Assembly (NCBI GenBank): GCA_963728785.1
Contig: CAVSKV010000002.1
Span: forward strand, 1,752,482-1,816,481
Origin: JAGWRI01 sp963728785
GTDB taxonomy: Bacteria; Gemmatimonadota; Gemmatimonadetes; Gemmatimonadales; Gemmatimonadaceae
Length of the DNA stretch: 64,000 nt
Direction: 5' to 3'
A model generated the notes under the pieces. It was given only the letters and a program-made list of their open reading frames with translations. It did no database searches and was not told the DNA's origin. A program made the translations under genes and the position numbers. Within the stretch, counting starts at the first letter, position 1. The number at the start of each line of letters is the position of its first letter. This document shows, one piece after another, positions 33,016-44,648 of the stretch.

Positions 33016-35508
33016 ATGCCCCCCTTCCTCGAAGCCTTCCTCCAGGACGCCCGCTACGCCGCACGCGGCCTGCGCAGCAAACCGGGCTTCACGATCGCGG
33101 TGGTGCTCACGCTAGCGCTCGGCATCGGCGCCAACGCCTCGATGTTCTCGATCGTCGACCGGCTACTCTTCCGCCCACCGCCGATGCTTGCCCACGCGGC
33201 GCTCGCCAACCGCGTCTACCTCGGCAGTACCTACCGCGGCAAGGAGTTCATCAGCAGCGGCGTCCAGTATGCCCGGTACGTGGACCTCACCAACTTCACG
33301 CGCTCGTTCGCCCGAACGGCCGAGTTCACCCAGCGCAAACTCGCCATCGGCGTTGGGACCGACGCCGAGGAGGTGAACGTCGGCGCCGTGAGCGCCAGCT
33401 TCTTCGGGTTCTTCGACGCGCCGCCCGTGCTCGGCCGCTACTTCTCCACTGCGGAAGACGCGCCGGTGACCGGCATGCCGGTGGTAGTACTCGGCTACGG
33501 GTACTGGCAGATGAAGTTCGGCGGCCGCAAGAACGTGCTCGGGCAGACGATGCACATCGGCGCCACGACGTACACGGTAATCGGTGTCGCGCCACAGGGG
33601 TTCGTGGGGCTCTGGCCCCAGGCGCCGTCGGCAGCGTACGTCCCGATCAGCGCCATCGGCCGCGAGATGGGCGCCAACCTCCACCTCGCCGGCGAGATCT
33701 GGAATACCACGTATCACTGGACGTGGGCGTCGATGATCGCCGAGCGGAACCCCGGGGTGACCGACGCGGCGGCGAACGCCGATCTCACGCAGGCCGTGCT
33801 GCGCAGCTACGCGGTCGAGGCGCAGACGGACAAGGGGATGCAGTCGGTTTCGCTGAGCAGGCCGCACGGCATCGCCGCGTCGATACTCAGCGACCGTGGC
33901 CCGAGAGAGTCGAGCCTCGCCAAGATCGCCACCTGGATTGGCGGCGTGGCGCTCATCGTGTGGCTCATCGCCTGCGCCAACGTGGCCAACCTGCTGCTGG
34001 CGCGCGCTCTGCGCCGCCGGCGCGAGATCGCCGTTCGGCTCGCATTGGGCGTAAGCCGCGGACGGCTGGCGTCACATCTCCTCACTGAGAGCTTCGCGCT
34101 GGCCCTGCTCGGCGGCGTCTCCGGCGCAGCGGTGGCGCAGTGGGGTTCGGCACTCCTCGGCGCGTTGTTTCTCTCCAAGACGTCGAACGCCACAGTGATC
34201 GACGATCCACGGACGCTGATCTTCATCGGACTGGCCACCGGCGCCGCGGGGTTTCTCACCGGCCTGGCGCCACTGTTCCAGACGGCGCACGCCGACCTCA
34301 CCCGCGACCTCAAGGCCGGCGCACGGGAAGGGACATATCATAGTTCGCATATACGCACGGGCCTCCTGATCTTTCAGGGAACGCTCTCCGTGTTGTTGCT
34401 GGTCGGCGCCGGGCTGTTCGTGCGCAGCCTGGCCAACGTGCGGGCCACCCCGCTCGGGTACGACGCCGACCCGGTGGCCGTGGTGGGCCTCAACATGCGC
34501 GGGGTCACGCTCGACAGCGCGCAGGCGCACGCGCTCCGCGTCAAGCTCCTCGCCGCGGCGCAGGCCATTCCCGGGGTCGAACACGCCTCGCTCCAGGTGA
34601 CGATGCCCTTCTGGAGCACCTGGGACACGGATCTCTACGTGGCCGGCATCGATACGGTCGGGAAGCTCGGTGAGTTCGATCTCAACGCCGTCACGCCCGA
34701 CTTCTTCGCCACGATGGGAACCCGCATCCTCCGCGGCCGCGGCATCGCCGAACAGGACGTGGCCGGCGCCCCCGGCGCGATGGTCGTGAGCGAGGCGATG
34801 GCGCGAAAGCTGTGGCCTCATGCCGACGCGATCGGGCAGTGCGTGAAGGTGGATGCCGACACGGTGCCCTGCACGTACGTGGTGGGGATCGCCGAGAACA
34901 TCAAGAACAGCGCGTTGAACGACGATCCCGGCCTGTACTACTACCTGTCGTGGCGGCAGTTCGCGCCGAGCCAGGGGGGCCTGTTCGTGCGCATGCACGG
35001 ACCGGCGGCATCGCAGACGGAAGCCGTCCGACACGCGCTGCAGCCGCTCATGCCCGGCGTTTCCTACGTCACCGTGACGCCGATGAGCGACGTGCTCGGC
35101 GGTCAAACTCAGTCGTGGAAGCTAGGTGCTACCATGTTCCTGGCGTTCGGCGTGCTGGCGCTCGCGCTCGCCGCCGTGGGGTTGTACAGCGTGATCGCCT
35201 ACAACGTCGCGCAGCGGACTCACGAAATGGGCGTCCGGGTCGCGCTCGGCGCCCAGATGCGGGATCTAATGGGACTCGTGCTGCGGCAGGGCATCGGCGT
35301 ATCGGCCACGGGCATCGTGCTCGGCGCGGCGATCGCGCTGGCGGCCGGGCGGTGGGTGCAGCCGCTGCTGTTCAACGAATCGCCGCGCGATCCTGTGGTC
35401 TACGTTTTCGTAGCCCTGACCCTGCTCGTGGTTGCGCTCCTGGCCAGTCTGATTCCGGCCCGCCGAGCGGCCAGGGTGGACCCGATGCAGGCCCTGCGGT
35501 CGGAGTAG
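33016..35508 (+). CDS. ADOP-family (MacB-like) ABC permease
   Basis: Second ADOP permease, 830 residues, in tandem with the first but without its N-terminal cytoplasmic helical domain. It starts FLEAFLQDARYAARGLRSKP, then GFTIAVVLTLALGIGANASM, a periplasmic domain, WLIACANVANLLLARALRRR in the middle and LALAAVGLYSVIAYNVAQRT near the end, finishing ARRAARVDPMQALRSE. The ATG at 33016 is chosen over the TTG at 32965 because it fits relatives and leaves the octamer repeat outside the gene. It is probably co-transcribed with the PadR-linked permease, 91 bp upstream. Substrate unknown. Confidence 0.9.
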   Translation: MPPFLEAFLQDARYAARGLRSKPGFTIAVVLTLALGIGANASMFSIVDRLLFRPPPMLAHAALANRVYLGSTYRGKEFISSGVQYARYVDLTNFTRSFARTAEFTQRKLAIGVGTDAEEVNVGAVSASFFGFFDAPPVLGRYFSTAEDAPVTGMPVVVLGYGYWQMKFGGRKNVLGQTMHIGATTYTVIGVAPQGFVGLWPQAPSAAYVPISAIGREMGANLHLAGEIWNTTYHWTWASMIAERNPGVTDAAANADLTQAVLRSYAVEAQTDKGMQSVSLSRPHGIAASILSDRGPRESSLAKIATWIGGVALIVWLIACANVANLLLARALRRRREIAVRLALGVSRGRLASHLLTESFALALLGGVSGAAVAQWGSALLGALFLSKTSNATVIDDPRTLIFIGLATGAAGFLTGLAPLFQTAHADLTRDLKAGAREGTYHSSHIRTGLLIFQGTLSVLLLVGAGLFVRSLANVRATPLGYDADPVAVVGLNMRGVTLDSAQAHALRVKLLAAAQAIPGVEHASLQVTMPFWSTWDTDLYVAGIDTVGKLGEFDLNAVTPDFFATMGTRILRGRGIAEQDVAGAPGAMVVSEAMARKLWPHADAIGQCVKVDADTVPCTYVVGIAENIKNSALNDDPGLYYYLSWRQFAPSQGGLFVRMHGPAASQTEAVRHALQPLMPGVSYVTVTPMSDVLGGQTQSWKLGATMFLAFGVLALALAAVGLYSVIAYNVAQRTHEMGVRVALGAQMRDLMGLVLRQGIGVSATGIVLGAAIALAAGRWVQPLLFNESPRDPVVYVFVALTLLVVALLASLIPARRAARVDPMQALRSE

Positions 35509-35617
35509 GGAAATCACCCACGGGTCGGCCCTCCTTGCGGGTGCCGGTTTCGGCGTAGATTGACAGGGTGCCCCGTCTCCCCGGGGCGTTTCTGAACAAC
35601 GCTGTACGTCGAGGGCG

Positions 35618-36084
35618 ATGCCCATGTCAGTCACGTTCAAGGTCAACGGGGAATCCCACACCGTGGACGTCCCCGCGGACATGCCCCTGCTCTGGGTGCT
35701 CCGCGACGTTCTCTCTCTCAAAGGCACAAAATTTGGGTGTGGCATCGGCCAGTGCTCTGCCTGCGTGGTGCACGTGGACGGACAGCCGACGCGGTCGTGT
35801 CTCACTGCGGCGTCCGAGATCGACGGCATCAACGTCACGACGATCGAGGGCCTCTCGGCGGACGGCGACCACCCGCTCCAGAAAGCGTGGGAGGAACTGG
35901 ACGTCCCGCAGTGCGGCTACTGCCAGGCCGGGCAACTCATGTCGGCCGCGGCGCTGCTCAAGCAGAACCCGCACCCATCCGACGCCGACATCGACGCCGC
36001 CATGAGCGACCACATCTGCCGGTGCACCACCTATCTTCGGATCCGCGCAGCCATCCACAGGACGGCGGGCATGGAGGCCACGCA

Positions 36085-36088
<4 letters not shown>
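35618..36088 (+). CDS. iorA: (2Fe-2S) subunit of a molybdenum hydroxylase (IorA-like)
   Basis: Electron-transfer subunit of a two-subunit molybdenum hydroxylase such as isoquinoline 1-oxidoreductase, 156 residues. The plant-ferredoxin-type cluster ligands are in GCGIGQCSACVVHVDG with a fourth Cys at TRSC, and the second cluster ligands in QCGYCQAGQ and ICRCTTY. There is no FAD subunit next to it, as in IorAB. An alternative ATG two codons on (35624) is possible; a GAGGG precedes both. The stop overlaps the next start in ATGA. Confidence 0.92.
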
Positions 36089-38274
<2,186 letters not shown>

Positions 38275-38317
38275 AAGAGGGCTCCATCGCTCCTGCCCAC
38301 TTCGTCGTACCTGGCGG

Positions 38318-39124
38318 TTATCCGGCGGCCCTGAACGCTGTTCGCACCCGGCCCGCATCGTCGATCAACGAAGGCAAATGGGGGCGCAGCCGAAGCATCC
38401 GGTCACGCAGGTAGTTGTGGTCCCCACCATCGATGATCGTTCCGGCTGCGTTGAGGGTCGGGTGGGTGAGGATCGCCATCGGTGATTCGGCTTTTCCACC
38501 CTGCTCGAAGTATCGCAACGCGTCATCGAGGTCGCCCAGGTGGTTCACAAAGACGGAGCGCCGTCGCGCCACCTGCCGGATGAACAGCCAATCCTTGAGC
38601 CGGTGAACCAGGCCGTAGCCGGGGTCGGGGGATTTGGGCATCCGGATCCGTGCGATTCCCGCATCCTCGGCGATCGCGAGAATCAACCCTGCAAGATTGG
38701 GCTCCATGTGCAAATGATGATGCGAGTCCAGATGGGAAATCGGGAATCCCGCATCGCGCAGCCGGGTGAGCTGCGCGCGCGTCTCAGCAGCTACGGCCCG
38801 GCGCTCGGCTCTCGACAGTGGCCAGAAGCCCCGGCCCTGGAGCGGGAACCGGAACGCTCCATCACGACAAAAGCGCGAGCAGTTGGCCATCTCGTCCGTG
38901 AGGGGCGGCCCATCGGTGAAGTTGAGGTGCAACCCGATTCGGTCGCCGAGCCCCTCCCCTAGTACGCGGGTCCGTGCGTCGTCGAATTCCCCAAGGTTCA
39001 CGATCATGCTGGCATGGGTGATGTACCCATCCCGGAGTGCCTGAACGATGGCGAGATTGGTCTCCAGGCTGCAGCCGAGGTCGTCTGCCGTGACGATGAG
39101 GTTCGGGAGGAGGGAGGAAGGCAT
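38318..39124 (-). CDS. ChbG/YdjC-type carbohydrate deacetylase
   Basis: Metal-dependent deacetylase of 268 residues in the YdjC/ChbG/HpnK family, which removes acetyl groups from chitooligosaccharides, diacetylchitobiose or hopanoid sugars. The metal and catalytic motifs are VTADDLGCS near the N terminus and SHLDSHHHLHMEPNL in the middle. Other family blocks are GLHLNFTDGPPL and ILTHPT. The ATG at 39124 starts MPSSLLPNLIVTADD, closer to the family than the ATG at 39181. It converges with iorB with 43 bp between. Confidence 0.85.
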   Translation of the reverse strand: MPSSLLPNLIVTADDLGCSLETNLAIVQALRDGYITHASMIVNLGEFDDARTRVLGEGLGDRIGLHLNFTDGPPLTDEMANCSRFCRDGAFRFPLQGRGFWPLSRAERRAVAAETRAQLTRLRDAGFPISHLDSHHHLHMEPNLAGLILAIAEDAGIARIRMPKSPDPGYGLVHRLKDWLFIRQVARRRSVFVNHLGDLDDALRYFEQGGKAESPMAILTHPTLNAAGTIIDGGDHNYLRDRMLRLRPHLPSLIDDAGRVRTAFRAAG

Positions 39125-39267
39125 CGCGGTCGCGTGGGGGAACGGTCGTGTGTCGCCGACCGTCGCATCTGATGAGCGCAAAGATATGACGAAACCGCGC
39201 CGTGCGCAGTCCCCCGCGCCATCCCGCGGCAGTTTGCAGTTCCACCGCCAGACGCCAAGGGTCGCCG

Positions 39268-41760
39268 CTATTCGTAGCGCAACGCGTGCATCGGGTCGGT
39301 CTGCGAGGCACGCCGGGCCGGCAGATAGCCCGCGCCCAGGGCCACCAGCGTGAGAACGGCCGCTGCGAGGAGCGTGACGACGGGGTCGTAGCCCTGGAGC
39401 TGGTACAGCAGCGACTGCGCGCCACGTCCAAGCGCGATCGCCCCGCCAACGCCGATCAAGCCGCCAACCAGCGTCATCATGCCCACCTGTCGCAGTACCA
39501 TGACGCGCACGCGGCGGGCATCCGCGCCCAGCGCCATTCGGACGCCAATCTCACGCGTCCGTTGCGCCACCGAATATGCCAGCACGCCGTACAAGCCCAC
39601 CGCGGCGAGCAGCGTCGCCAGGATTGCGAAGGCGGTGGACAGGGTGCCGATCATCCGGTCCAGGAAGACGTTCTCCTTCACTTGTTGCTCGAGGGTCTTG
39701 AGGTCTTCCACCGGGAGGTTCGGATCGAGCTTCTTGATCACGCCGCCGATGCCGCGCATGAGCTGATCCGGATCCCGGGCGCTTCGCATGTAGAAGGTGA
39801 GCGCGCCGAGCGTGGTATCCTGCTGCCAGGGAAGGAAGAACACGGGCGGTATCGAGTCCTTTACGTCACTGTACTTCGCATTCTTCGCGAGCCCGACGAT
39901 CTCGATGTCGGCATCGCTGCCCCCTGTGGACATGTGCTTGCCGACCGCATCCCGCCCGAGGTTGAACTTCTTGGCGAATGCCTCGTTGACCACGGCCACC
40001 TTGGGAGATCCGGCGATGTCGGCTGTCGTGAAATCGCGGCCGGCCAGAATCGGAACGCCCATGACGTGGAAATAATTTGCGCCCACCTCGTTGAACCGTG
40101 AACCGGCGTCCACATCCGGGCCGCGCTTGAATCCCTCGACGTTGACGTCACTTCCCCAGTTGTCGCCGGCGAGAAGTGGCACGAGGGCTTCCGTCACGCC
40201 AGCCACACCGGGGAGTGCGCTCAACTCCTGATTCACGCGGCTGAAGAACACTGCCGAGCGTGCGGGCGTGTATCCATTGAGCACCGGCGATACCCCGAAC
40301 GTCGCCACGTTCACCGCGTTGATGCCGAGGTCCACGTGGCTCACGTTGCGTAGACTCTTGATGAACAGACCGGCGGAGATGAGCAACGCCATGGACAGCG
40401 CGATCTGCGCCGTAACGAGCGACGTGCGGAACCGTGCCGTGCCGCGTGTGCCGGAGAGCTTTCCCGAGTTGTTACGCAGGGCGGTTACCAGATCGGGACG
40501 CGTGCTCTGCAGGGCCGGAAAGAGCCCGAACAGGACGCCGGTGCCGACGGACATGGCTGCCGCGAACCAGACCACCGACAGGTGCAATTGGAAGTTGAGC
40601 GTCTGCGCCGAATCCGGCGGCAGCATGGACATGATGGACACCAGGGTCCAGTGTGCGACGAAAATGCTCATCGCGCCCCCGATCAGGGCGAGCAGCACCG
40701 ACTCGGTGAGCAATTGACTGATGATCTGCCGCCGGGTGGCGCCGAGGGAGAGCCGAACTGCCATCTCCATCGTGCGGCTAGCGCCGCGGGCGAGCAGCAA
40801 GTTGGCGATGTTGGCGCAGGCGATGAGCAGGACGATTCCGGTGATCGCGAACAGGAACAATAGAGGCGTCTCAGCGGTGTGTCCCAGATTGCTCTGGCCG
40901 CGGCGCCCGTCGTCCACGGTCAGCAGCTTTGCCTTGAACCGCGCCATGGTTGCGTCGCTCATTCCCTTCTGGAGCGGGGCCTCGACGTCGGTGATGATCG
41001 GGTGATAGAGCGTGTTCATCGCGGCGCGTGCCTGGTCCATCGTCATGCCCGGCTTGAGCCGGCCGAAGACGTAGGCCCAGTAAGTCGTGCGGTTGGTGAA
41101 CCCTTGCCAAGTCGGTATCATGACGCCGCGCATCGAGAGCGGCACGTACACCGCCGGCCGCGAGCCAAGGGTGGTTCCCGTGAACCCCTCGGGCGTGACG
41201 CCGACGATCGTCATTGTCCGGCCATTGATCACGATCGGCTTGCCTACCACGCCCTTGTCCCCGCCCAAGTGGGCCTGCCAGTAGCCGTAGCTCAACACCG
41301 CAACGAAGTTGGCGCCGATGCCCTGGTCGTCATTCGGCGTGAACAGCCGTCCGAGCGCCGGCGTGAGTTCGAGCGTTGGAAAATACGAGCCGGAAACCTG
41401 CTCCGCCTCGGTGTTCATCGTCTGGTCGCCATAGGCCACATTGGCCCCGAACAGCACGTGCCCGGCGAGCCCGGTGAATACGGTCTGCGCCTTCTCAAGG
41501 TCGCGGAACATCGAGTAGCTGAACACCGCTTCGCAGCCGCCCGCCTGGCCGCACGATTGCGAGCCGGGATTGGGGCCGGGTGCGCTCAGGTTTACGAGTT
41601 GCTCGGGGTGCGGCACCGGGAGGGGCTGGCGCAACAGTTCGTTGAACAGCGAATAGATCGCGGCGTTCGCACCGATGCCAAGGGCCAGCGACAGCGCGGC
41701 CACGGCCGTGACGAAGGGCGTCTTGAACAGCACCCGGAAGGCGAGCTTCAGTTGGGACAT
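39268..41760 (-). CDS. ADOP-family (MacB-like) ABC permease
   Basis: Third ADOP permease of the window, 830 residues, on the reverse strand and without the N-terminal cytoplasmic domain or an adjacent PadR. It starts MSQLKLAFRVLFKTPFVTAV, then LSLALGIGANAAIYSLFNEL, a periplasmic domain containing SCGQAGGCE with a likely disulfide, LLIACANIANLLLARGASRT, and LLAAVGLYGVLAYSVAQRTR near the end, finishing PARRASQTDPMHALRYE. The ATG at 41760 is chosen over the start at 41904, which would add a basic non-family stretch. Confidence 0.9.
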   Translation of the reverse strand: MSQLKLAFRVLFKTPFVTAVAALSLALGIGANAAIYSLFNELLRQPLPVPHPEQLVNLSAPGPNPGSQSCGQAGGCEAVFSYSMFRDLEKAQTVFTGLAGHVLFGANVAYGDQTMNTEAEQVSGSYFPTLELTPALGRLFTPNDDQGIGANFVAVLSYGYWQAHLGGDKGVVGKPIVINGRTMTIVGVTPEGFTGTTLGSRPAVYVPLSMRGVMIPTWQGFTNRTTYWAYVFGRLKPGMTMDQARAAMNTLYHPIITDVEAPLQKGMSDATMARFKAKLLTVDDGRRGQSNLGHTAETPLLFLFAITGIVLLIACANIANLLLARGASRTMEMAVRLSLGATRRQIISQLLTESVLLALIGGAMSIFVAHWTLVSIMSMLPPDSAQTLNFQLHLSVVWFAAAMSVGTGVLFGLFPALQSTRPDLVTALRNNSGKLSGTRGTARFRTSLVTAQIALSMALLISAGLFIKSLRNVSHVDLGINAVNVATFGVSPVLNGYTPARSAVFFSRVNQELSALPGVAGVTEALVPLLAGDNWGSDVNVEGFKRGPDVDAGSRFNEVGANYFHVMGVPILAGRDFTTADIAGSPKVAVVNEAFAKKFNLGRDAVGKHMSTGGSDADIEIVGLAKNAKYSDVKDSIPPVFFLPWQQDTTLGALTFYMRSARDPDQLMRGIGGVIKKLDPNLPVEDLKTLEQQVKENVFLDRMIGTLSTAFAILATLLAAVGLYGVLAYSVAQRTREIGVRMALGADARRVRVMVLRQVGMMTLVGGLIGVGGAIALGRGAQSLLYQLQGYDPVVTLLAAAVLTLVALGAGYLPARRASQTDPMHALRYE

Positions 41761-41920
41761 CGCGCGGAAGGTCAGAGGAAGGTGGGGAGGGCGACTCTCG
41801 CCTTTGGACATCGAGCGCGCGCTGATGGTTGGCGGCACACGATCCTGACCGTACGTCCGGGTCCTCGAAATGGTTTTGCGGCCCCCGGGCCTCTCGCGGC
41901 CCATGCGTCCGTTCGAGACA

Positions 41921-41957
41921 CGACCGGGCCTCGCGGATTCCCCGCGAGGCCCGGTCG
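41921..41957 (-). terminator. Hairpin terminator after the TPR lipoprotein gene
   Basis: CGACCGGGCCTCGCGG and CCGCGAGGCCCGGTCG form a perfect 16-bp stem with a 5-nt loop, 48 bp past the TPR gene stop, marking that gene as a single-gene transcript. Confidence 0.8.
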
Positions 41958-41971
41958 CCGTTTCGCCCTTT

Positions 41972-41997
41972 GACTGTCTGACCGTCCGACTGCCCGA
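41972..41997. repeat. Octamer repeat array, copy 2
   Basis: Three units of eight bases, GACTGTCT, GACCGTCC and GACTGCCC, followed by GA, lie between the terminator and the TPR gene stop. Confidence 0.6.
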
Positions 41998-42005
41998 TTC
42001 CTCCC

Positions 42006-43064
42006 CTACCGTCCACTATCCGGCCGGATCTTGATCGGATCTCCCACCGTCGGGAGGATCGTGATGATACTGTCGAGTGTTACCCTTCCGGAATCCGGCT
42101 TCGGCGTGGACGGCTGCCCCCACATCTTCACCTTCAGCCGGAACTGCTCGGCCAAGTCCCGCACGTCCACCTCGTTCGTGGCCGTCGAGTCGGTGACGAT
42201 GCCCTGCGTCCGCTCCAGGTTCTTCACAGCCTTCGTGAAGGTGGAATCGTCGCGGACGGCTGCCTCATACGCGTGCCTGGCCGCAACCGGATACCCCGAC
42301 CGCTCGAGCGCCATGCCGAAGTTGTTCTGGAACAGGGGAGCCGTCGGCTTGAGCTGTACGACGCGGGCGAGCGGACCGAGCGCGTCCTTGAAGTCCCCCG
42401 AATCGAGCAGCAGTATGCCGAGATTGTTCAGCCCCCACAGATCCTCGCCGTTGCGCACGAGGAGCTGGCGGTAGGTCTCCTTGGCACCGTCCAGGTCGCC
42501 GGTCGCTGCCTGCGCCCGCGCCTTGAGCCGCCAGCCGTCAGCCGAAGTGGAGTCGATCCCCAGCCCCTTCTCCACGCGCTCCAGGGCTTCGGGCGCTCGC
42601 TGGAGATCGAGCAGCACGCGCGCCGAGTTGAAGTAGCTCTTGGCGAATGTGGGATCGATGTCGATGGACTTGTCCAACGCCTCCTCGGCGCGAGCGAAGT
42701 CGCCGGCCTTCCATGAGGCCAGGCCGAGCATGTAGAAGCCGAAGGCGTCGTTGGGCTTGGAGCCCACGTAGCGTTCGAACATCATCGCCGCCTCAGGATA
42801 ATGGCCGGCCTTGAATACGTCATTCGCGTTAGCGTATGTCGCAGGCATTACGAAGTCGGAGTTGCCGGATTTCACCGGGCGGGCCGGCGGTGCGACGGTA
42901 GTAGTCGTCACGCGTTCGGTGGAACGCGGCGTGGCGGTCGCGGTGCTCCCCACGGGACGGGCCTCGGCCTTGTCGCCGCTGCATGCCGCGAGGGCGAAGG
43001 GCACGATGACGAGCGCGGCCCAGTAGAGCCGCGAGACACGGGTAGTGCGAGCGATGGTATCCAT
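42006..43064 (-). CDS. TPR-repeat lipoprotein
   Basis: Lipoprotein of 352 residues: MDTIARTTRVSRLYWAALVI then a lipobox (FALAACSG), a Thr/Pro-rich linker, and at least five tetratricopeptide repeats (for example FGFYMLGLASWKAGDFARAE, DGWRLKARAQAATGDLDGAK, LWGLNNLGILLLDSGDFKDA). It is probably a protein-binding scaffold on the periplasmic face of a membrane. GAGGAGG lies 5 nt before the ATG, a strong site that decides the start over the open frame to 43379. The upstream region has a sigma-54 promoter and paired palindromes, so expression is probably controlled by the NtrC-type regulator encoded just upstream. Confidence 0.88.
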   Translation of the reverse strand: MDTIARTTRVSRLYWAALVIVPFALAACSGDKAEARPVGSTATATPRSTERVTTTTVAPPARPVKSGNSDFVMPATYANANDVFKAGHYPEAAMMFERYVGSKPNDAFGFYMLGLASWKAGDFARAEEALDKSIDIDPTFAKSYFNSARVLLDLQRAPEALERVEKGLGIDSTSADGWRLKARAQAATGDLDGAKETYRQLLVRNGEDLWGLNNLGILLLDSGDFKDALGPLARVVQLKPTAPLFQNNFGMALERSGYPVAARHAYEAAVRDDSTFTKAVKNLERTQGIVTDSTATNEVDVRDLAEQFRLKVKMWGQPSTPKPDSGRVTLDSIITILPTVGDPIKIRPDSGR

Positions 43065-43122
43065 GGAGTCCTCCTCATTGGGGGCGCTGGAGCGCCGTTG
43101 CGGTGGTGCGCCCAATGAGGAG

Positions 43123-43137
43123 GCAAGAGGACGGCCA
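43123..43137 (-). promoter_or_regulatory. Sigma-54 promoter for the TPR lipoprotein gene
   Basis: On the reverse strand TGGCCGTCCTCTTGC keeps the invariant GG (-24) and GC (-12) with exactly ten bases between, and matches TGGC and TTGC in full. The predicted start is near 43112, about 48 nt before the ATG. It lies directly downstream of the gene for a GAFTGA-containing sigma-54 activator. Confidence 0.75.
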
Positions 43138-43221
43138 ACAACGCGTCGGTAGCGGGAACGCCGTAAGTCATTGGCCGAACGCCGGTTGTAGGAGTAGGGA
43201 CGATCGGGCCACCGAGGTGCG

Positions 43222-43237
43222 GTGTCCGTGCGGACAC
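43222..43237. promoter_or_regulatory. Enhancer-like palindrome 1
   Basis: GTGTCC, GTGC, GGACAC forms a palindrome with 6-bp arms (7 including the next pair) about 115 bp upstream of the predicted sigma-54 start. Candidate binding site for the NtrC-type regulator. Confidence 0.6.
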
Positions 43238-43255
43238 GAATGCCGGCTGCGCGGC

Positions 43256-43271
43256 GTGTCCATTGGAACAC
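43256..43271. promoter_or_regulatory. Enhancer-like palindrome 2
   Basis: GTGTCC, ATT, GGAACAC repeats the first palindrome with one extra base in the right arm. Centres of the two are 34 bp apart, close to three helical turns, the arrangement usual for cooperative enhancer binding. Confidence 0.6.
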
Positions 43272-43282
43272 GGGGACGGCGT

Positions 43283-44641
43283 TCAGCTGCCTTTCTGAAT
43301 CCCCAGCCGCCGCATGATCTTGAGCAGACTCGCGTGGTCGGCCAGCCCCAGCGCCGCGGCCGTGCGGGTGATCTGCCACTCATGGCGTTCCAGCGCGCCA
43401 AGCACGATCTTCCGCTCGGCCTCCTCGCGCAGGGCCTGGAACGAGTGGTCCTCACCGCGATCTGCCGTGGCCGGCGGCTCGCCCCGGAGTTCGGGCGGCA
43501 GGTGCTCGACCCGTATCACCTCGCCGTCGGCTGCCACGACGCTGCGCTCGATCACGTTGCGGAGCTCGCGTACATTGTTGCGCCGCCAGCCGTATTGGAC
43601 CAACGCCTCGCGCGCTTCTGGCGCCAGCCGCTTGGGCAGCACGCCGAACCGCTGGCACGTTTCCTCGACGAATCGCTCGGCGAGCACGGGCACGTCTTCG
43701 CGCCGATCGCGCAACGGTGGCACGCGCAGCACGTGTACGTTGAGGCGGAAGAGCAGGTCCTCGCGGAATTCGCCCGCGCCGATCAGAGCGTCCAGATCAC
43801 GGTGCGTGGCTGCCACGACGCGAGCAGCGACCGGAATATCCCGTGTACTGCCCAGGCGGGTCACCGTGCGCTGTTCCAGAGCGCGCAGCAGCTTGGGCTG
43901 CACCGTCAGTGGGAGTTCGCCAATCTCATCCAGGAACAGCGTGCCGCCTCCAGCGGCCTCGAACGCGCCCTTGCGCAGACCGACCGCGCCGGTGAACGCA
44001 CCGCGTTCGTGGCCGAATAATTCAGTCTCCACCAGATGCTCGGGCAGTGCCGCGGAGTTGATGACCACGAACGGCCCCGCTGGGTTGGCCCCGAGGCGGT
44101 GAAGTTCGCGCGCCACCAGTTCCTTGCCAGTGCCGCTCTCGCCCAGAATGAGAACCGCGCTCGGAATGGGTGCCACGCGGGCGATGGCATCGCGCAGTTC
44201 GTCCATGGCGGCGCTTCGGCCGGCGAGACTCGACTCACCCAGCCGTTGCTGCAGGGCAAACACCTCGCGCCGCAGGTGGTGGCGCTCGATGGCGTTGACT
44301 ACTTCCTGCGCCACTCGCTCCATGGGCTCGGCCTTGTCGATGAACCCGGCAGCGCCCAGCCGCACGGCCTCGATGCAGCGGTCGAAGTTGCCGGTGCCCG
44401 TGTAGACGATTACCGGTGTGTCTACGCCGTGATGCCTGAGCGCGCGCAACACCTCGAAGCCGTCCATCCCCGGCATCTCGAGGTCGAGCAGCATGCAGTC
44501 GATCGGTTCGTTGCGCAGCGTCTCGACGGCCTCGGCCCCATTGGTCGTGACGGACACGTCATGCCCGCCAATACGCTTCAGATCATACGCGTATTGCTCG
44601 GCGAGTGGGGCGACGTCGTCGACAACGAGGATAGCGCTCAT
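43283..44641 (-). CDS. NtrC-family sigma-54-dependent response regulator
   Basis: Two-component activator of 452 residues. The receiver domain has the phospho-acceptor D53 (MLLDLEMPGMDG) and the switch Thr and Lys (VIVYTGTG, FIDKAEP). The AAA+ domain has Walker A GESGTGKE (167-174), the sigma-54 contact loop GAFTGA (214-219), Walker B GGTLFLDEIGEL and the arginine finger region FREDLLFRLNV. The C terminus is a Fis-type helix-turn-helix (ITRTAAALGLADHASLLKIM). It starts 7 bp after the kinase gene stop, making a kinase-regulator pair, and probably drives the TPR lipoprotein gene through the sigma-54 promoter downstream. Confidence 0.95.
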   Translation of the reverse strand: MSAILVVDDVAPLAEQYAYDLKRIGGHDVSVTTNGAEAVETLRNEPIDCMLLDLEMPGMDGFEVLRALRHHGVDTPVIVYTGTGNFDRCIEAVRLGAAGFIDKAEPMERVAQEVVNAIERHHLRREVFALQQRLGESSLAGRSAAMDELRDAIARVAPIPSAVLILGESGTGKELVARELHRLGANPAGPFVVINSAALPEHLVETELFGHERGAFTGAVGLRKGAFEAAGGGTLFLDEIGELPLTVQPKLLRALEQRTVTRLGSTRDIPVAARVVAATHRDLDALIGAGEFREDLLFRLNVHVLRVPPLRDRREDVPVLAERFVEETCQRFGVLPKRLAPEAREALVQYGWRRNNVRELRNVIERSVVAADGEVIRVEHLPPELRGEPPATADRGEDHSFQALREEAERKIVLGALERHEWQITRTAAALGLADHASLLKIMRRLGIQKGS

Positions 44642-44648
44642 CGAGTGC

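Noticed and set aside
35560..35565. TTGACA upstream of iorA
   Set aside because: The expected -10 position is GGCGTT-like; no support for a promoter.
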